From JALZAA01 sp036005605 (GTDB lineage: Bacteria; Actinomycetota; Acidimicrobiia; IMCC26256; JACDBD01): a stretch of DNA of 19,053 bases. How positions within the stretch are numbered: the first letter of the stretch is position 1; each line of letters begins with the position of its first letter. The stretch spans positions 1 to 19,053 of the forward strand of contig DASYQJ010000028.1 of assembly GCA_036005605.1 (NCBI GenBank). Reading direction: 5' to 3'. The position numbers and the translations under genes are program-made. This document shows positions 9,267 through 16,239 of this stretch, in pieces. The notes under the pieces were generated by a model. It did not search any database and was not told the DNA's origin. It saw only the letters and a program-made list of their open reading frames with translations.

Positions 9267-11270
9267 GTGCCGCCTGCGACTGACGCCGCCGCGACGACGG
9301 CCCGAACGGACGCGACCGACGTCGAAGTGACCCCGCCTCCGCCGCGTTCGCGCTGGCGAGAGGCGATCGTGGACGCGACCGGCGTCGCCGCGGCGACCAT
9401 CGGCCTGATCGTCGTCACGTTGCGGCTCTGGGAGGCGAACCTTCGCGTCCCGTTTGTCTACAACGCGACGGATCAGCCGCCGCTGGCGTACGCGCCCGAC
9501 GCGCCCTATTACCTGATGCTCACCAAGGGCCTCGTCGATCACGGCTCGTATCTCCGGATCCCGAACCTGGGCTGGCCGTTCACCCTGCAGCTCTACGACA
9601 ACCCCGAGAGTGGCGACAATCTCCAATTGGGGCTGCTGCGCGGGCTCGGCTTCATCCTGCGCGACGCGGTGCTGACAGTGAATGTCTATTACCTCTTCAC
9701 GTTCGTGGCCGTGTCCCTCGCGGCGTGGTTCGTCCTCCGCCGTCTCGGGGTGTCGCGCCTCGTCGCCGCGGTCGTGGCGATCCTGTACAGCTTCGTCCCG
9801 TACCACTTCGCGCGCGGCGAAGCGCACCTGTTGCTCTCCGGCTACTTCATGGTGCCGATCGCCACGCTGCTCATCCTGCAGGTGCTGTCGGACGACCCAC
9901 CGTTCACGGCGCGCCGCGATTCGCCCGAGCCTCGCTGGCGCGTGACGCTGTGGAGCCGGCCGGCGGTGCCGTGGCTCCTCGCCTGCGCGGCCTTGGGCTC
10001 GACGGGACCGTACTACGCGTTCTTCGGGGTGCTGCTCCTCGTCGCCGCTGTGGCCGTCGACCTGGTGGCGCGACAGAGCTGGCGGCGCGCGGCGTCAGGT
10101 GTCATGGCCGCCGGTCTCATCCTCGTTGTGCTGCTGCTCAACCTGTCGCCTTCGTTCCTGTACTGGCTGTCGCACGGACAGAACGACCAGGCGATCCCGC
10201 GCGGGATCTCCGAGACGGAGGTGAACGGCCTCCGGGTCGCAGAGCTCGTGCTCCCCCGCGTCGACCACCGCATCGGCCCCTTCGCCGACGCGCAGCGAAA
10301 GAGCGACCGCTTCAGCCCGGTGGCGACGTCGGAGCGCGGACAGCAGCTCGGGCTCGTCGGCGCGGTCGGGTTCGTCGGGCTCCTCGTGTTCACCCTGAGC
10401 CGCCTGCTGCGTCGACGCGGCGACCGCGAGAACCGCGGCCCTCCCCCGCTCGGCACCCGTGCCGAGATCGCGAAGCGCCTGGGGCTGCTGACGATCGTCG
10501 CCGTGATCGTGGCCACCGTCAGCGGCTTCTCGCTGCTCATCTCCGCGGTCGGAGTGCGATACATCCGCTCGTACAACCGGATCTCGGTGTTCATCGCGTT
10601 CTTCGCAATCGTTGCGGTCGCATTCGCGCTCGACTGGATCGTCGCCCGTCTGCCGCGCTGGCACGGACGGGCCGTCGTCGCCGGTGTCGTCTGCGTGGCG
10701 GTGCTGGCACTGGGTGTGGCCGACCAGACGTCGTCCGCCGACGTTCCCGACTACAAGGCGCTCGAGCGCGCGTGGGACAGCGACGACGTCTTCATGCACG
10801 GCATCCAGCGTGACCTCGGGTCGGGCGCGGCCGTGTTCCAGCTGCCGTACGTCTTCTTTCCCGAGGCGGGGACGATCGTCGGGACGGGTCCCTACGACCA
10901 GGCGCGCGGGTGGCTGCACGCCGACTCGCTCCGCTGGAGCTGGGGATCGGTGCGCGGACGCGAGGGCGACTGGCAAGGCGCGCTCGTGCGGCTGCCGGCG
11001 CCCGAAGCGCTCGACGCGCTCACTGCCGTCGGCTTCACGGGGCTCATGATCGACCGCGCCGGGTACGACGACCACGGCGCCGGCATCGAGGCGGAGTACA
11101 CGCGCACCCTCGGCCAGGAGCCGCGAGTGAGCCCGGACGGCCGGCTGATGTTCTACGACCTGCGAGCGTGGGCCCAGGACTTGCGCGCGCGGCTCAGCAA
11201 GGCCGAGATCGACGCGTTGCGGCGCACGACCTTGGCCGCCCGAGCTCCGCCGCCCGGCGCGCTCACGTGA
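9267..11270 (+). CDS. Multi-spanning membrane protein, putative GT-C-type glycosyltransferase
   Basis: A 667-residue protein with a Pro/Thr-rich cytoplasmic N-terminus and about ten hydrophobic segments (roughly 36-55, 138-158, 164-178, 188-206, 234-248, 250-267, 277-294, 361-380, 405-428, 440-460 and 468-486). A soluble C-terminal domain spans about residues 488-667. The first extracytoplasmic loop carries DAPYYLMLTKG (78-88), an Asp-containing loop typical of GT-C enzymes that use polyprenyl-linked sugars. RGEAHLLLSGY (183-193) and RSYNRISVF (434-442) are other conserved-looking segments. The likely role is transfer of a sugar to a cell-envelope acceptor, but no catalytic residue is proven and no other envelope gene is adjacent. 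The GTG start lies 6 nt after a TACCGT box with no SD. The next gene begins 31 bp downstream but has its own promoter-like box. Confidence 0.75.
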   Translation: MPPATDAAATTARTDATDVEVTPPPPRSRWREAIVDATGVAAATIGLIVVTLRLWEANLRVPFVYNATDQPPLAYAPDAPYYLMLTKGLVDHGSYLRIPNLGWPFTLQLYDNPESGDNLQLGLLRGLGFILRDAVLTVNVYYLFTFVAVSLAAWFVLRRLGVSRLVAAVVAILYSFVPYHFARGEAHLLLSGYFMVPIATLLILQVLSDDPPFTARRDSPEPRWRVTLWSRPAVPWLLACAALGSTGPYYAFFGVLLLVAAVAVDLVARQSWRRAASGVMAAGLILVVLLLNLSPSFLYWLSHGQNDQAIPRGISETEVNGLRVAELVLPRVDHRIGPFADAQRKSDRFSPVATSERGQQLGLVGAVGFVGLLVFTLSRLLRRRGDRENRGPPPLGTRAEIAKRLGLLTIVAVIVATVSGFSLLISAVGVRYIRSYNRISVFIAFFAIVAVAFALDWIVARLPRWHGRAVVAGVVCVAVLALGVADQTSSADVPDYKALERAWDSDDVFMHGIQRDLGSGAAVFQLPYVFFPEAGTIVGTGPYDQARGWLHADSLRWSWGSVRGREGDWQGALVRLPAPEALDALTAVGFTGLMIDRAGYDDHGAGIEAEYTRTLGQEPRVSPDGRLMFYDLRAWAQDLRARLSKAEIDALRRTTLAARAPPPGALT

Positions 11271-11282
11271 TCCGACGAGGAC

Positions 11283-11300
11283 CCTGACTACCCTGTCAGG
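11283..11300 (+). promoter_or_regulatory. Palindrome centred on a -10 box, upstream of acyl-CoA dehydrogenase
   Basis: CCTGAC (11283-11288) and GTCAGG (11295-11300) are perfect 6-bp inverted arms. They flank TACCCT (11289-11294), which is itself a good actinobacterial -10 hexamer placed 7 nt before the ATG at 11302. A protein bound to this palindrome would block the promoter directly. The geometry is that of an operator for a dimeric repressor such as a TetR or GntR protein, but no regulator gene is present in the window. It could also form a small hairpin at the very start of a longer transcript. Confidence 0.5.
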
Positions 11301-11301
11301 A

Positions 11302-12528
11302 ATGTCGACGAGCGCCGCGGGCACCGATCCGTTCGCGGAGGACGAGGACCAGCAAGCGCTGCGGAAGCTCGCGCGCGACGTGGCGGAACGCGATCTGGCA
11401 CCCAATGCGCGTCATTGGGACGAGACCGAAGAGTTTCCGGACGCCTCGTGGGACGCGTTGCGCAAGGCCGACCTGTTCGGCATCACCGTCGGCGAGCAAT
11501 ACGGCGGCATGGGCATGGGCGACATCGAGGCTGCGATCGCCCTCGAGGAGCTCGCGCGCGCCGACGTCTCGAGCGCGATCCTCGCCCAGCTCATCTACAA
11601 CGGACCGCCGCGAGCGATCGAGCACCTCGGCAGCGACACGCTCAAGGAACGCTGGCTCCCGCTGGCGGCCAGCGGCGAGGCGCTGTTCTGCATCGGCATC
11701 AGCGAGAGCGAGGCCGGCTCCGCCGTGAACCACATGCGTGCCCGGCTCACCCCGGACGGTGACGGGTACCGACTCAACGCATACAAGAACTACGTCACGG
11801 GTGGGCACAAGGCGGGGGCGTGCCTTGTGTGGTGCCGGTTCCCGGGCAGCGAGGGGTCGAAGGGCATCGGGGCGGTGGTCGTCGATCTGCAGTCGGACGG
11901 AGTGACCTGTGCCGGAACCCACGTGAAGATGGGCCTGCGGGGCACGAGCGAGGCCGAGCTCGCCTTCGACGATGTGTACGTCGGGCCCGAGGACGTGCTC
12001 CTCGCTGGTGATCCGTCGAACAGCGAGGCGTTCAAGACGCTGATCTCGCATCTCAACCACGAGCGCTGTGGCAACGCCGCCATGTGCGTCGGCGCCGCCC
12101 AGGGCGCGCTGGAGTACGCGGTGCGTTACATCAATGAGCGCGTCGTCGGCGGCCGCCCGCTCGCGGAGCTGCAGGGGCTCCAATGGAAGGCCGCCGACAT
12201 GGCTACGCAGCTCGACGCCGCCCGGCTGCTGCTCCTTCGGGCGCTGCACCTTGCCGGTCCGAGCGGTACGCCCCCCGCGCTCGAGACGGCGATGGCGAAG
12301 GCGGCCGCCAATCTCGCCGCCAAGTTCGTGTGCGACGAGGCGATCCAGCTGCTCGGCGGCTACGGGTACAGCCGCGAGTACCCCGTCGAGCGCGCGTACC
12401 GCGACATCCGCGGCCTCTGCATCGGGGCCGGGACGGTCGAGATCCAGCGCAACTACATCGGCTCGCAGGTCGTGAAAGGCGCAACGAGCGTGAGTCCCGG
12501 CTGGCGGAACCCGCTCGCCGGCGCGTGA
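11302..12528 (+). CDS. Acyl-CoA dehydrogenase (isovaleryl-CoA-dehydrogenase-type base position)
   Basis: A 408-residue FAD-dependent acyl-CoA dehydrogenase. FCIGISESEAGS (129-140) is the FAD/substrate loop, YKNYVTGG (161-168) follows, and LLGGYGYSREYPVERAYRD (350-368) is the C-terminal FAD-binding signature. At the site where medium-chain enzymes carry the catalytic Glu (YEGT), this protein has IGAGT (374-378). A Glu is found instead at position 254 in LNHER, the place used by isovaleryl-CoA and long-chain acyl-CoA dehydrogenases. It should introduce an alpha,beta double bond into an acyl-CoA, passing electrons to ETF (not in the window). The ATG follows a TACCCT box by 7 nt with no SD. Its TGA overlaps the acyl-CoA synthetase start (GTGA), so the two proteins are likely made together. 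Confidence 0.96.
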   Translation: MSTSAAGTDPFAEDEDQQALRKLARDVAERDLAPNARHWDETEEFPDASWDALRKADLFGITVGEQYGGMGMGDIEAAIALEELARADVSSAILAQLIYNGPPRAIEHLGSDTLKERWLPLAASGEALFCIGISESEAGSAVNHMRARLTPDGDGYRLNAYKNYVTGGHKAGACLVWCRFPGSEGSKGIGAVVVDLQSDGVTCAGTHVKMGLRGTSEAELAFDDVYVGPEDVLLAGDPSNSEAFKTLISHLNHERCGNAAMCVGAAQGALEYAVRYINERVVGGRPLAELQGLQWKAADMATQLDAARLLLLRALHLAGPSGTPPALETAMAKAAANLAAKFVCDEAIQLLGGYGYSREYPVERAYRDIRGLCIGAGTVEIQRNYIGSQVVKGATSVSPGWRNPLAGA

Positions 12529-14042
12529 CGCTCCGGCCCACCTACCGCCACCCGCGAGCGCGCGACTACCTGGCGCCGGGTGGGCCCTGGGACATCCCGT
12601 CGCTCGACGCGATCGTGACCGACGCCGCGTCGCGTGCAGGTGGCGATCTCGTCGTCGACGACTCGCCCGGCGTCCGCGTCGACGGGCCCGCGCTCGAGGC
12701 TCGGGTGGCCGCGTTGGCGGGAGGCCTGCGCGCCGCCGGCGTACGCCGGCGCGAGGTGGTCGCGTGGCAGTCGCCGAACTGGTACGAGGCGATCCTGCTG
12801 TACCGGGCGTGCTGGCGGCTGGGCGCGATCGCGGCGCCGATCCACCACCAGGCCGGTCCCGCCGACGTCGAGCGCATGCTCGGGGCGCTCGACGCCCGCG
12901 TGTGGCTCCCGCCCGATGATCTGCGCGGGCCGAGTGCGCGGCTCCCGAAGCTGCTCGAAGCAGGTATGCCGGTCACGCGGTCGCCCGCCCGCCCGAGCGA
13001 TCTTGCGGTCGCACTGTTCACGTCGGGCTCGAGCGGCGCGCCGAAGGCCGCGTTGCACACCCAGCGCGGGCTCGCGTACAAGGCGCGGGTCATGATCCGC
13101 GCCCACGAGCTCGTAGACGGCGACTCGATCCTCATGCCGGCGCCGCTCGCGCACGTGTCGGGCCTGCTCAACGCGGTGCTGATCCCGGGCGTCCTGCCGA
13201 TGCGGGCCGCGCTGATGGCCAAGTGGAACCCGGAGGACGCGCTCGACACGATCGAGCGGGAGCGCATCACGTTCATGATCGGGCCACCCACGTTCTTCGT
13301 CGGGCTCATGTCCTCGCCGGGGTTCTCCCGGCAGCGAGTCGAGAGTCTCCGCCTGATCTCGAGCGGGGGTGCCGGCGTCACCGCCGCCTTCGTCGAGCAA
13401 GCCAGCGACGCGTTCGGCGCGCGCGTGAAGCGCACGTACGGGTCGACAGAGGCACCCACCGTGACGACCAGCACGCCCCACGACTCCGTCGAGCGGGCGA
13501 GCGAGACGGACGGACGGGTGACGGGCGCGGCCGAGCTGCGAGTGAGCGACCCGGATACCGGGCGCGCGCTGCCGGCGGGCGAGGCAGGTGAGCTGTGGTT
13601 GCGGGGGCCGGAGCTCTTCGTGGGCTACGCCTCCGCAGAGCAGACGCGCGCCGCGATCCGGCAGGGCTGGTTCCGCACCGGGGATCTCGCGACCCTCGAC
13701 GACGACGGGTGGCTCACGATCGTCGGCCGTATGAAGGACGTCATCATCCGCGCCGGCGAGAACATCGCCGCCGCCGAGGTGGAAGGGATCCTCGAGGCCC
13801 ATCCCGACGTCCGCCAGGCCGCTGTCGTCGGCGAGCCCGACGCCCGCCTCGGCGAGCGCGTCTGCGCGTTCGTGGTCGCGTCAGCGCCGTTCGACCTTTT
13901 CGAGTGCCGAGCCTGGTTCGAGAAGCAGGGCGTGGCCGTGTTCAAGACGCCCGAGCGCGTCGTCCAACTCGACGAGCTTCCCCTGCTCGCCGCCGGCAAG
14001 GCCGACCGCGCCGCGCTGAAGCAGCGGGCGGCGGCCTCTTAA
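12525..14042 (+). CDS. Class I adenylate-forming acyl-CoA synthetase (AMP-dependent ligase)
   Basis: A 505-residue ANL-superfamily enzyme, on the short side for the family. The ATP-binding P-loop is FTSGSSGAPKAALH (165-178), YGSTEA (305-310) is the A5 motif, and GWFRTGDLATLDDDGWLTIV (381-400) with GRMKDVIIRAGENI (401-414) are A7-A8. Lys492 in AAGKADR is the A10 catalytic lysine. It activates a carboxylic acid with ATP and loads it onto CoA in the cytoplasm. The GTG start overlaps the preceding acyl-CoA dehydrogenase stop (GTGA); the open frame continues upstream only as a shadow of that gene. The pairing suggests the synthetase makes the substrate the dehydrogenase uses. The 3' stop is interlocked with the convergent PI-PLC-like gene (TTAA). 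Confidence 0.95.
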   Translation: MTLRPTYRHPRARDYLAPGGPWDIPSLDAIVTDAASRAGGDLVVDDSPGVRVDGPALEARVAALAGGLRAAGVRRREVVAWQSPNWYEAILLYRACWRLGAIAAPIHHQAGPADVERMLGALDARVWLPPDDLRGPSARLPKLLEAGMPVTRSPARPSDLAVALFTSGSSGAPKAALHTQRGLAYKARVMIRAHELVDGDSILMPAPLAHVSGLLNAVLIPGVLPMRAALMAKWNPEDALDTIERERITFMIGPPTFFVGLMSSPGFSRQRVESLRLISSGGAGVTAAFVEQASDAFGARVKRTYGSTEAPTVTTSTPHDSVERASETDGRVTGAAELRVSDPDTGRALPAGEAGELWLRGPELFVGYASAEQTRAAIRQGWFRTGDLATLDDDGWLTIVGRMKDVIIRAGENIAAAEVEGILEAHPDVRQAAVVGEPDARLGERVCAFVVASAPFDLFECRAWFEKQGVAVFKTPERVVQLDELPLLAAGKADRAALKQRAAAS

Positions 14043-15085
14043 CGCTTGCGCGTGAGCCGCCTGGGGTTCTCGACGTCCGAGGGACGGCAGTTCTTCGGCG
14101 CGTTGACCGGGTCACAGCGCGCCGGGGTGCCGCCGGGGATCTGCACCACGTAGTCGCCCCCGATCGCGGGGACGGCCACCTCGAAGTCGGTGCTGACGAT
14201 CTGCGCGCCGCTCCGCAGCGCGAGGTCGCGGCGGGTGACGTCGTTCGCGCGCGCTTCGATGAGGTCGGCGTCGGCACGCGTGCGGACGATGAAGCCGTCC
14301 TTGACCAGCTGCTGGATCCGCGGCTCGTCGGGTGTATCGAGCTTGATGACAGCGGCGGACGGCGCTTGTTCGCCGGAGGTCACGAACATCGCCCGGCCCT
14401 CGAGCGACGGGTGGCCCTGGCGGTACGCGTCGCGGACCGGGCCGCCCGTGTTGAGGATCACCATGATCTTGCCGCGGGTCTTGCCTAGAGACGGCCAGCC
14501 GCGACCGGTGACGGCGCCCCGCAGAGTCTTCGCCTTGCCGCGCACACTGTCGGGCGTGATCAGCTGGCGACCGAGCGACTTGCGGACGATGGCGTCGAGC
14601 TGGTCGAGGCCGGCGGCGTCGAACCGTCGCAGCGTCGGGTCGATGACGAAGTCGATGTCGTCGTCCTTCGGCTCGATGAGGATGAAGATCGGGACATGGC
14701 CCGGATGCGCCTTGGACCACGTGCGCGTGACGTCCAGGCACTGCGCGATCGGCGTGCAGTTGCTCGTGTTGTCGACGACGGGAGTGTGCAGCACTGGGAA
14801 CTGCCCGTCGGGCGGGTTGACCACATCCAGCTCGAAGCCGCGTACGCCCAGGTCGAGCTGCTGGTCGAGCGGCGCATGCGTGTATTGCGTCGTCGGCGAC
14901 GACTGAATCGGCACGTCCTGTTGGATGTGATAGCTGTTGTGCGTCGCGAGGACCTGCACCTGGTTGGTCCGCAGCGTGTTGTCGAGGCGGTTCGCCCCGG
15001 CGCTCGGCGCTCCACCCGAGACCGCCGCGACCACCACGACGGCAACGGCGATCGACACGAACACCGCTCGCTCCCCCCTGCGCAC
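14039..15085 (-). CDS. Secreted Ca2+-dependent phosphoinositide-specific phospholipase C-like protein
   Basis: A 348-residue exported protein. Residues 1-31 form a signal peptide: basic MRRGER, hydrophobic VFVSIAVAVVVVAAV, and a likely Ala-Gly-Ala cleavage site before Asn32. The mature part begins LDNTLRTNQVQVLATHNSYH, with His49 as the first catalytic residue. GFELDV (83-88) provides acidic Ca2+ ligands, FPVLHT (96-101) gives His100 as the second catalytic His, and LIEPKDD (136-142) gives another ligand. This pattern matches the bacterial Ca2+-dependent PI-PLC group. Cys110 and Cys116 may form a disulfide. It may act on phosphatidylinositol, an abundant actinobacterial lipid, or on host or environmental lipid. 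The GTG at 15085 lies 8 nt after a CAGGAT box; an alternative GTG at 15064 has a strong AGGGGGGAG SD. It starts 14 bp after the upstream acyl-CoA dehydrogenase gene. Confidence 0.86.
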   Translation of the reverse strand: MRRGERAVFVSIAVAVVVVAAVSGGAPSAGANRLDNTLRTNQVQVLATHNSYHIQQDVPIQSSPTTQYTHAPLDQQLDLGVRGFELDVVNPPDGQFPVLHTPVVDNTSNCTPIAQCLDVTRTWSKAHPGHVPIFILIEPKDDDIDFVIDPTLRRFDAAGLDQLDAIVRKSLGRQLITPDSVRGKAKTLRGAVTGRGWPSLGKTRGKIMVILNTGGPVRDAYRQGHPSLEGRAMFVTSGEQAPSAAVIKLDTPDEPRIQQLVKDGFIVRTRADADLIEARANDVTRRDLALRSGAQIVSTDFEVAVPAIGGDYVVQIPGGTPARCDPVNAPKNCRPSDVENPRRLTRKR

Positions 15086-15093
15086 CAGCGGTG

Positions 15094-15099
15094 ATCCTG
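15094..15099 (-). promoter_or_regulatory. Putative -10 box CAGGAT for the PI-PLC-like gene
   Basis: On the minus strand CAGGAT lies 8 nt before the GTG at 15085 and directly after or within the end of the upstream dehydrogenase gene (TGA at 15100-15102). It departs from TANNNT at the first base. A local promoter would let the secreted lipase be made independently of the dehydrogenase. Confidence 0.3.
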
Positions 15100-16179
15100 T
15101 CAGATGACGCTCCGTCCCGCCTCGACGCGCGGGCGGAGCAGGTCGGCCAGCCGTTGCCGGTGGAACGCGGCGTCCCCGAAGCTCACCTGGTCGAGCTGGG
15201 CGCGCTTGAGGAAGAGGTGCAGGTCGTGCTCCCACGTGAATCCGATCCCGCCATGCACCTGGAGGGCGGATGCCATCACGCGCTTCGACGCGTCGGAGCA
15301 CCAGATCTTGGCCGTCGAGGCGGCGACCGAGGCATCCTCGTGACCGGCGCCGATGCACCACGCCGCCCAGTACGCGCTCGACCGCATGCCCTCGACATCG
15401 ACGAGCATGTCGGCGCACCGGTGCTTCACCGCTTGGAAGCTGCCGATGGGACGGCCGAACTGCACGCGGTCCTTCGCGTACTCCACCGCCATGTCCATCG
15501 CCCGCGACGCGCCCCCGAGCATCTCCGCCGACGTGAACGCAGCACCCCGGTCGAGCAGCGCGTCGACGTCGCCGGCGCCGCCCAGCCGTTCGGCGGGCGT
15601 GTCGTCGAAGCGCAGCCAGCCGAGCTCGCGCGTCAGGTCCATGGCGGGCTCGCGCCGCGGTCGCTCGCGCTCCCCGAGCTCGACCGCGTACAGGGCAGCG
15701 CCGTCGCCGGTCTCGGCGACGACCACGGCGAGGTCGGAGCTCGGCGCGAACGGCACCGGATCGCTCCGACCGGTGAGCCGGTCCCGCGCCGCTCGGACGC
15801 CGCCGTGACCCGATCGACTCCAGGCCACGCAGCCGATGGCTTCGCCGCCGGCGAGCCGCTCGGCCCAGTCGTCGCGACCCGCGCGCGCCAGCGCGCCGAG
15901 CGCAAGCAACGTCGGCAGGAACGGCGCCGGCGCGACGTGACGCCCGATCTCCTCCACGAGCACCGCCACCTCGACGGCGCCGAGCCCGAGCCCGCCGCCG
16001 TCCTCCGGCACCTCGACCGCCGTCCACCCCTGCTCGACCATGGCCTTCCAGAGCCCGTCGTCGATCCCGCCGCCGGCGTCGACGACGGTCCGGACGCGCG
16101 TCGTTGGCGCCAAGCCGTCGAGCAGCTCGCGCGCGCCGTCACGCAGCGCGAGCTGGTCGTCCGACAGCTCGAAATCCAT
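15100..16179 (-). CDS. Acyl-CoA dehydrogenase-like subunit (short, FadE28/beta-type)
   Basis: A 359-residue acyl-CoA dehydrogenase-fold protein, shorter than the typical 380-410. The N-terminus MDFELSDDQLALRDGARELL is typical of the family. The FAD/substrate loop is eroded (GCVAWSRSGHGG, 116-127) and lacks the canonical serine-rich signature. The C-terminal half keeps YAKDRVQFGRPIGSFQAVKH (234-253) and ALQVHGGIGFTWEHDLHLFLKRA (305-327). The canonical catalytic Glu is replaced by SFGD (333-336), while Glu219 in SAEMLG sits near the alternative helix-G position. This pattern resembles one subunit of the heteromeric FadE enzymes known from mycobacterial steroid catabolism. The natural partner is the divergent dehydrogenase starting 60 bp away. 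The ATG is 9 nt after a TAGCCT box, with no SD. Confidence 0.9.
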   Translation of the reverse strand: MDFELSDDQLALRDGARELLDGLAPTTRVRTVVDAGGGIDDGLWKAMVEQGWTAVEVPEDGGGLGLGAVEVAVLVEEIGRHVAPAPFLPTLLALGALARAGRDDWAERLAGGEAIGCVAWSRSGHGGVRAARDRLTGRSDPVPFAPSSDLAVVVAETGDGAALYAVELGERERPRREPAMDLTRELGWLRFDDTPAERLGGAGDVDALLDRGAAFTSAEMLGGASRAMDMAVEYAKDRVQFGRPIGSFQAVKHRCADMLVDVEGMRSSAYWAAWCIGAGHEDASVAASTAKIWCSDASKRVMASALQVHGGIGFTWEHDLHLFLKRAQLDQVSFGDAAFHRQRLADLLRPRVEAGRSVI

Positions 16180-16239
16180 GCGAGACGGAGGCTACCGGGG
16201 CGGTCCCACCGTCGCCCGCCGGTCGATACGCTCGAAGGG
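16180..16239. promoter_or_regulatory. Divergent promoter between two acyl-CoA dehydrogenase genes
   Basis: A 60-bp gap. TACGCT (16227-16232, plus) is exactly 7 nt before ATG 16240. TAGCCT (16194-16189, minus) is 9 nt before the ATG at 16179. Neither gene has a convincing Shine-Dalgarno, so both transcripts look leaderless or nearly so. One short region would thus set the balance of both proteins. Confidence 0.55.

Noticed and set aside
10095..11405. Minus-strand open frame of 436 codons opposite the GT-C-like gene
   Set aside because: Hydrophilic and without motifs; the sense frame shows regular membrane helices. It also crosses the neighbouring gene's promoter and start.
12183..12524. N-terminal extension of the acyl-CoA synthetase frame
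   Set aside because: Arg-rich out-of-frame shadow of the acyl-CoA dehydrogenase; the GTGA overlap at 12525 is the natural start.
12453..13802. Minus-strand open frame of 449 codons opposite the acyl-CoA synthetase
   Set aside because: No domain is visible, and the plus strand has all the adenylate-forming enzyme motifs.
15096..15103. CCTGTCAG near the PI-PLC start, resembling an arm of the 11283-11300 palindrome
   Set aside because: Only eight bases are shared, no second arm is present, and the bases are partly fixed by the stop codon and end of the dehydrogenase gene.
15086..16027. Possible fusion of the PI-PLC-like protein to a long upstream segment
   Set aside because: The extension is an out-of-frame shadow of the acyl-CoA dehydrogenase gene and is Arg/Gly-rich. 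A signal peptide begins right at the accepted start.
15091..16239. Possible fusion giving a 784-residue acyl-CoA dehydrogenase
   Set aside because: The first half is antisense to the divergent dehydrogenase. The ATG at 16240 has a well-placed -10 box and matches family length.
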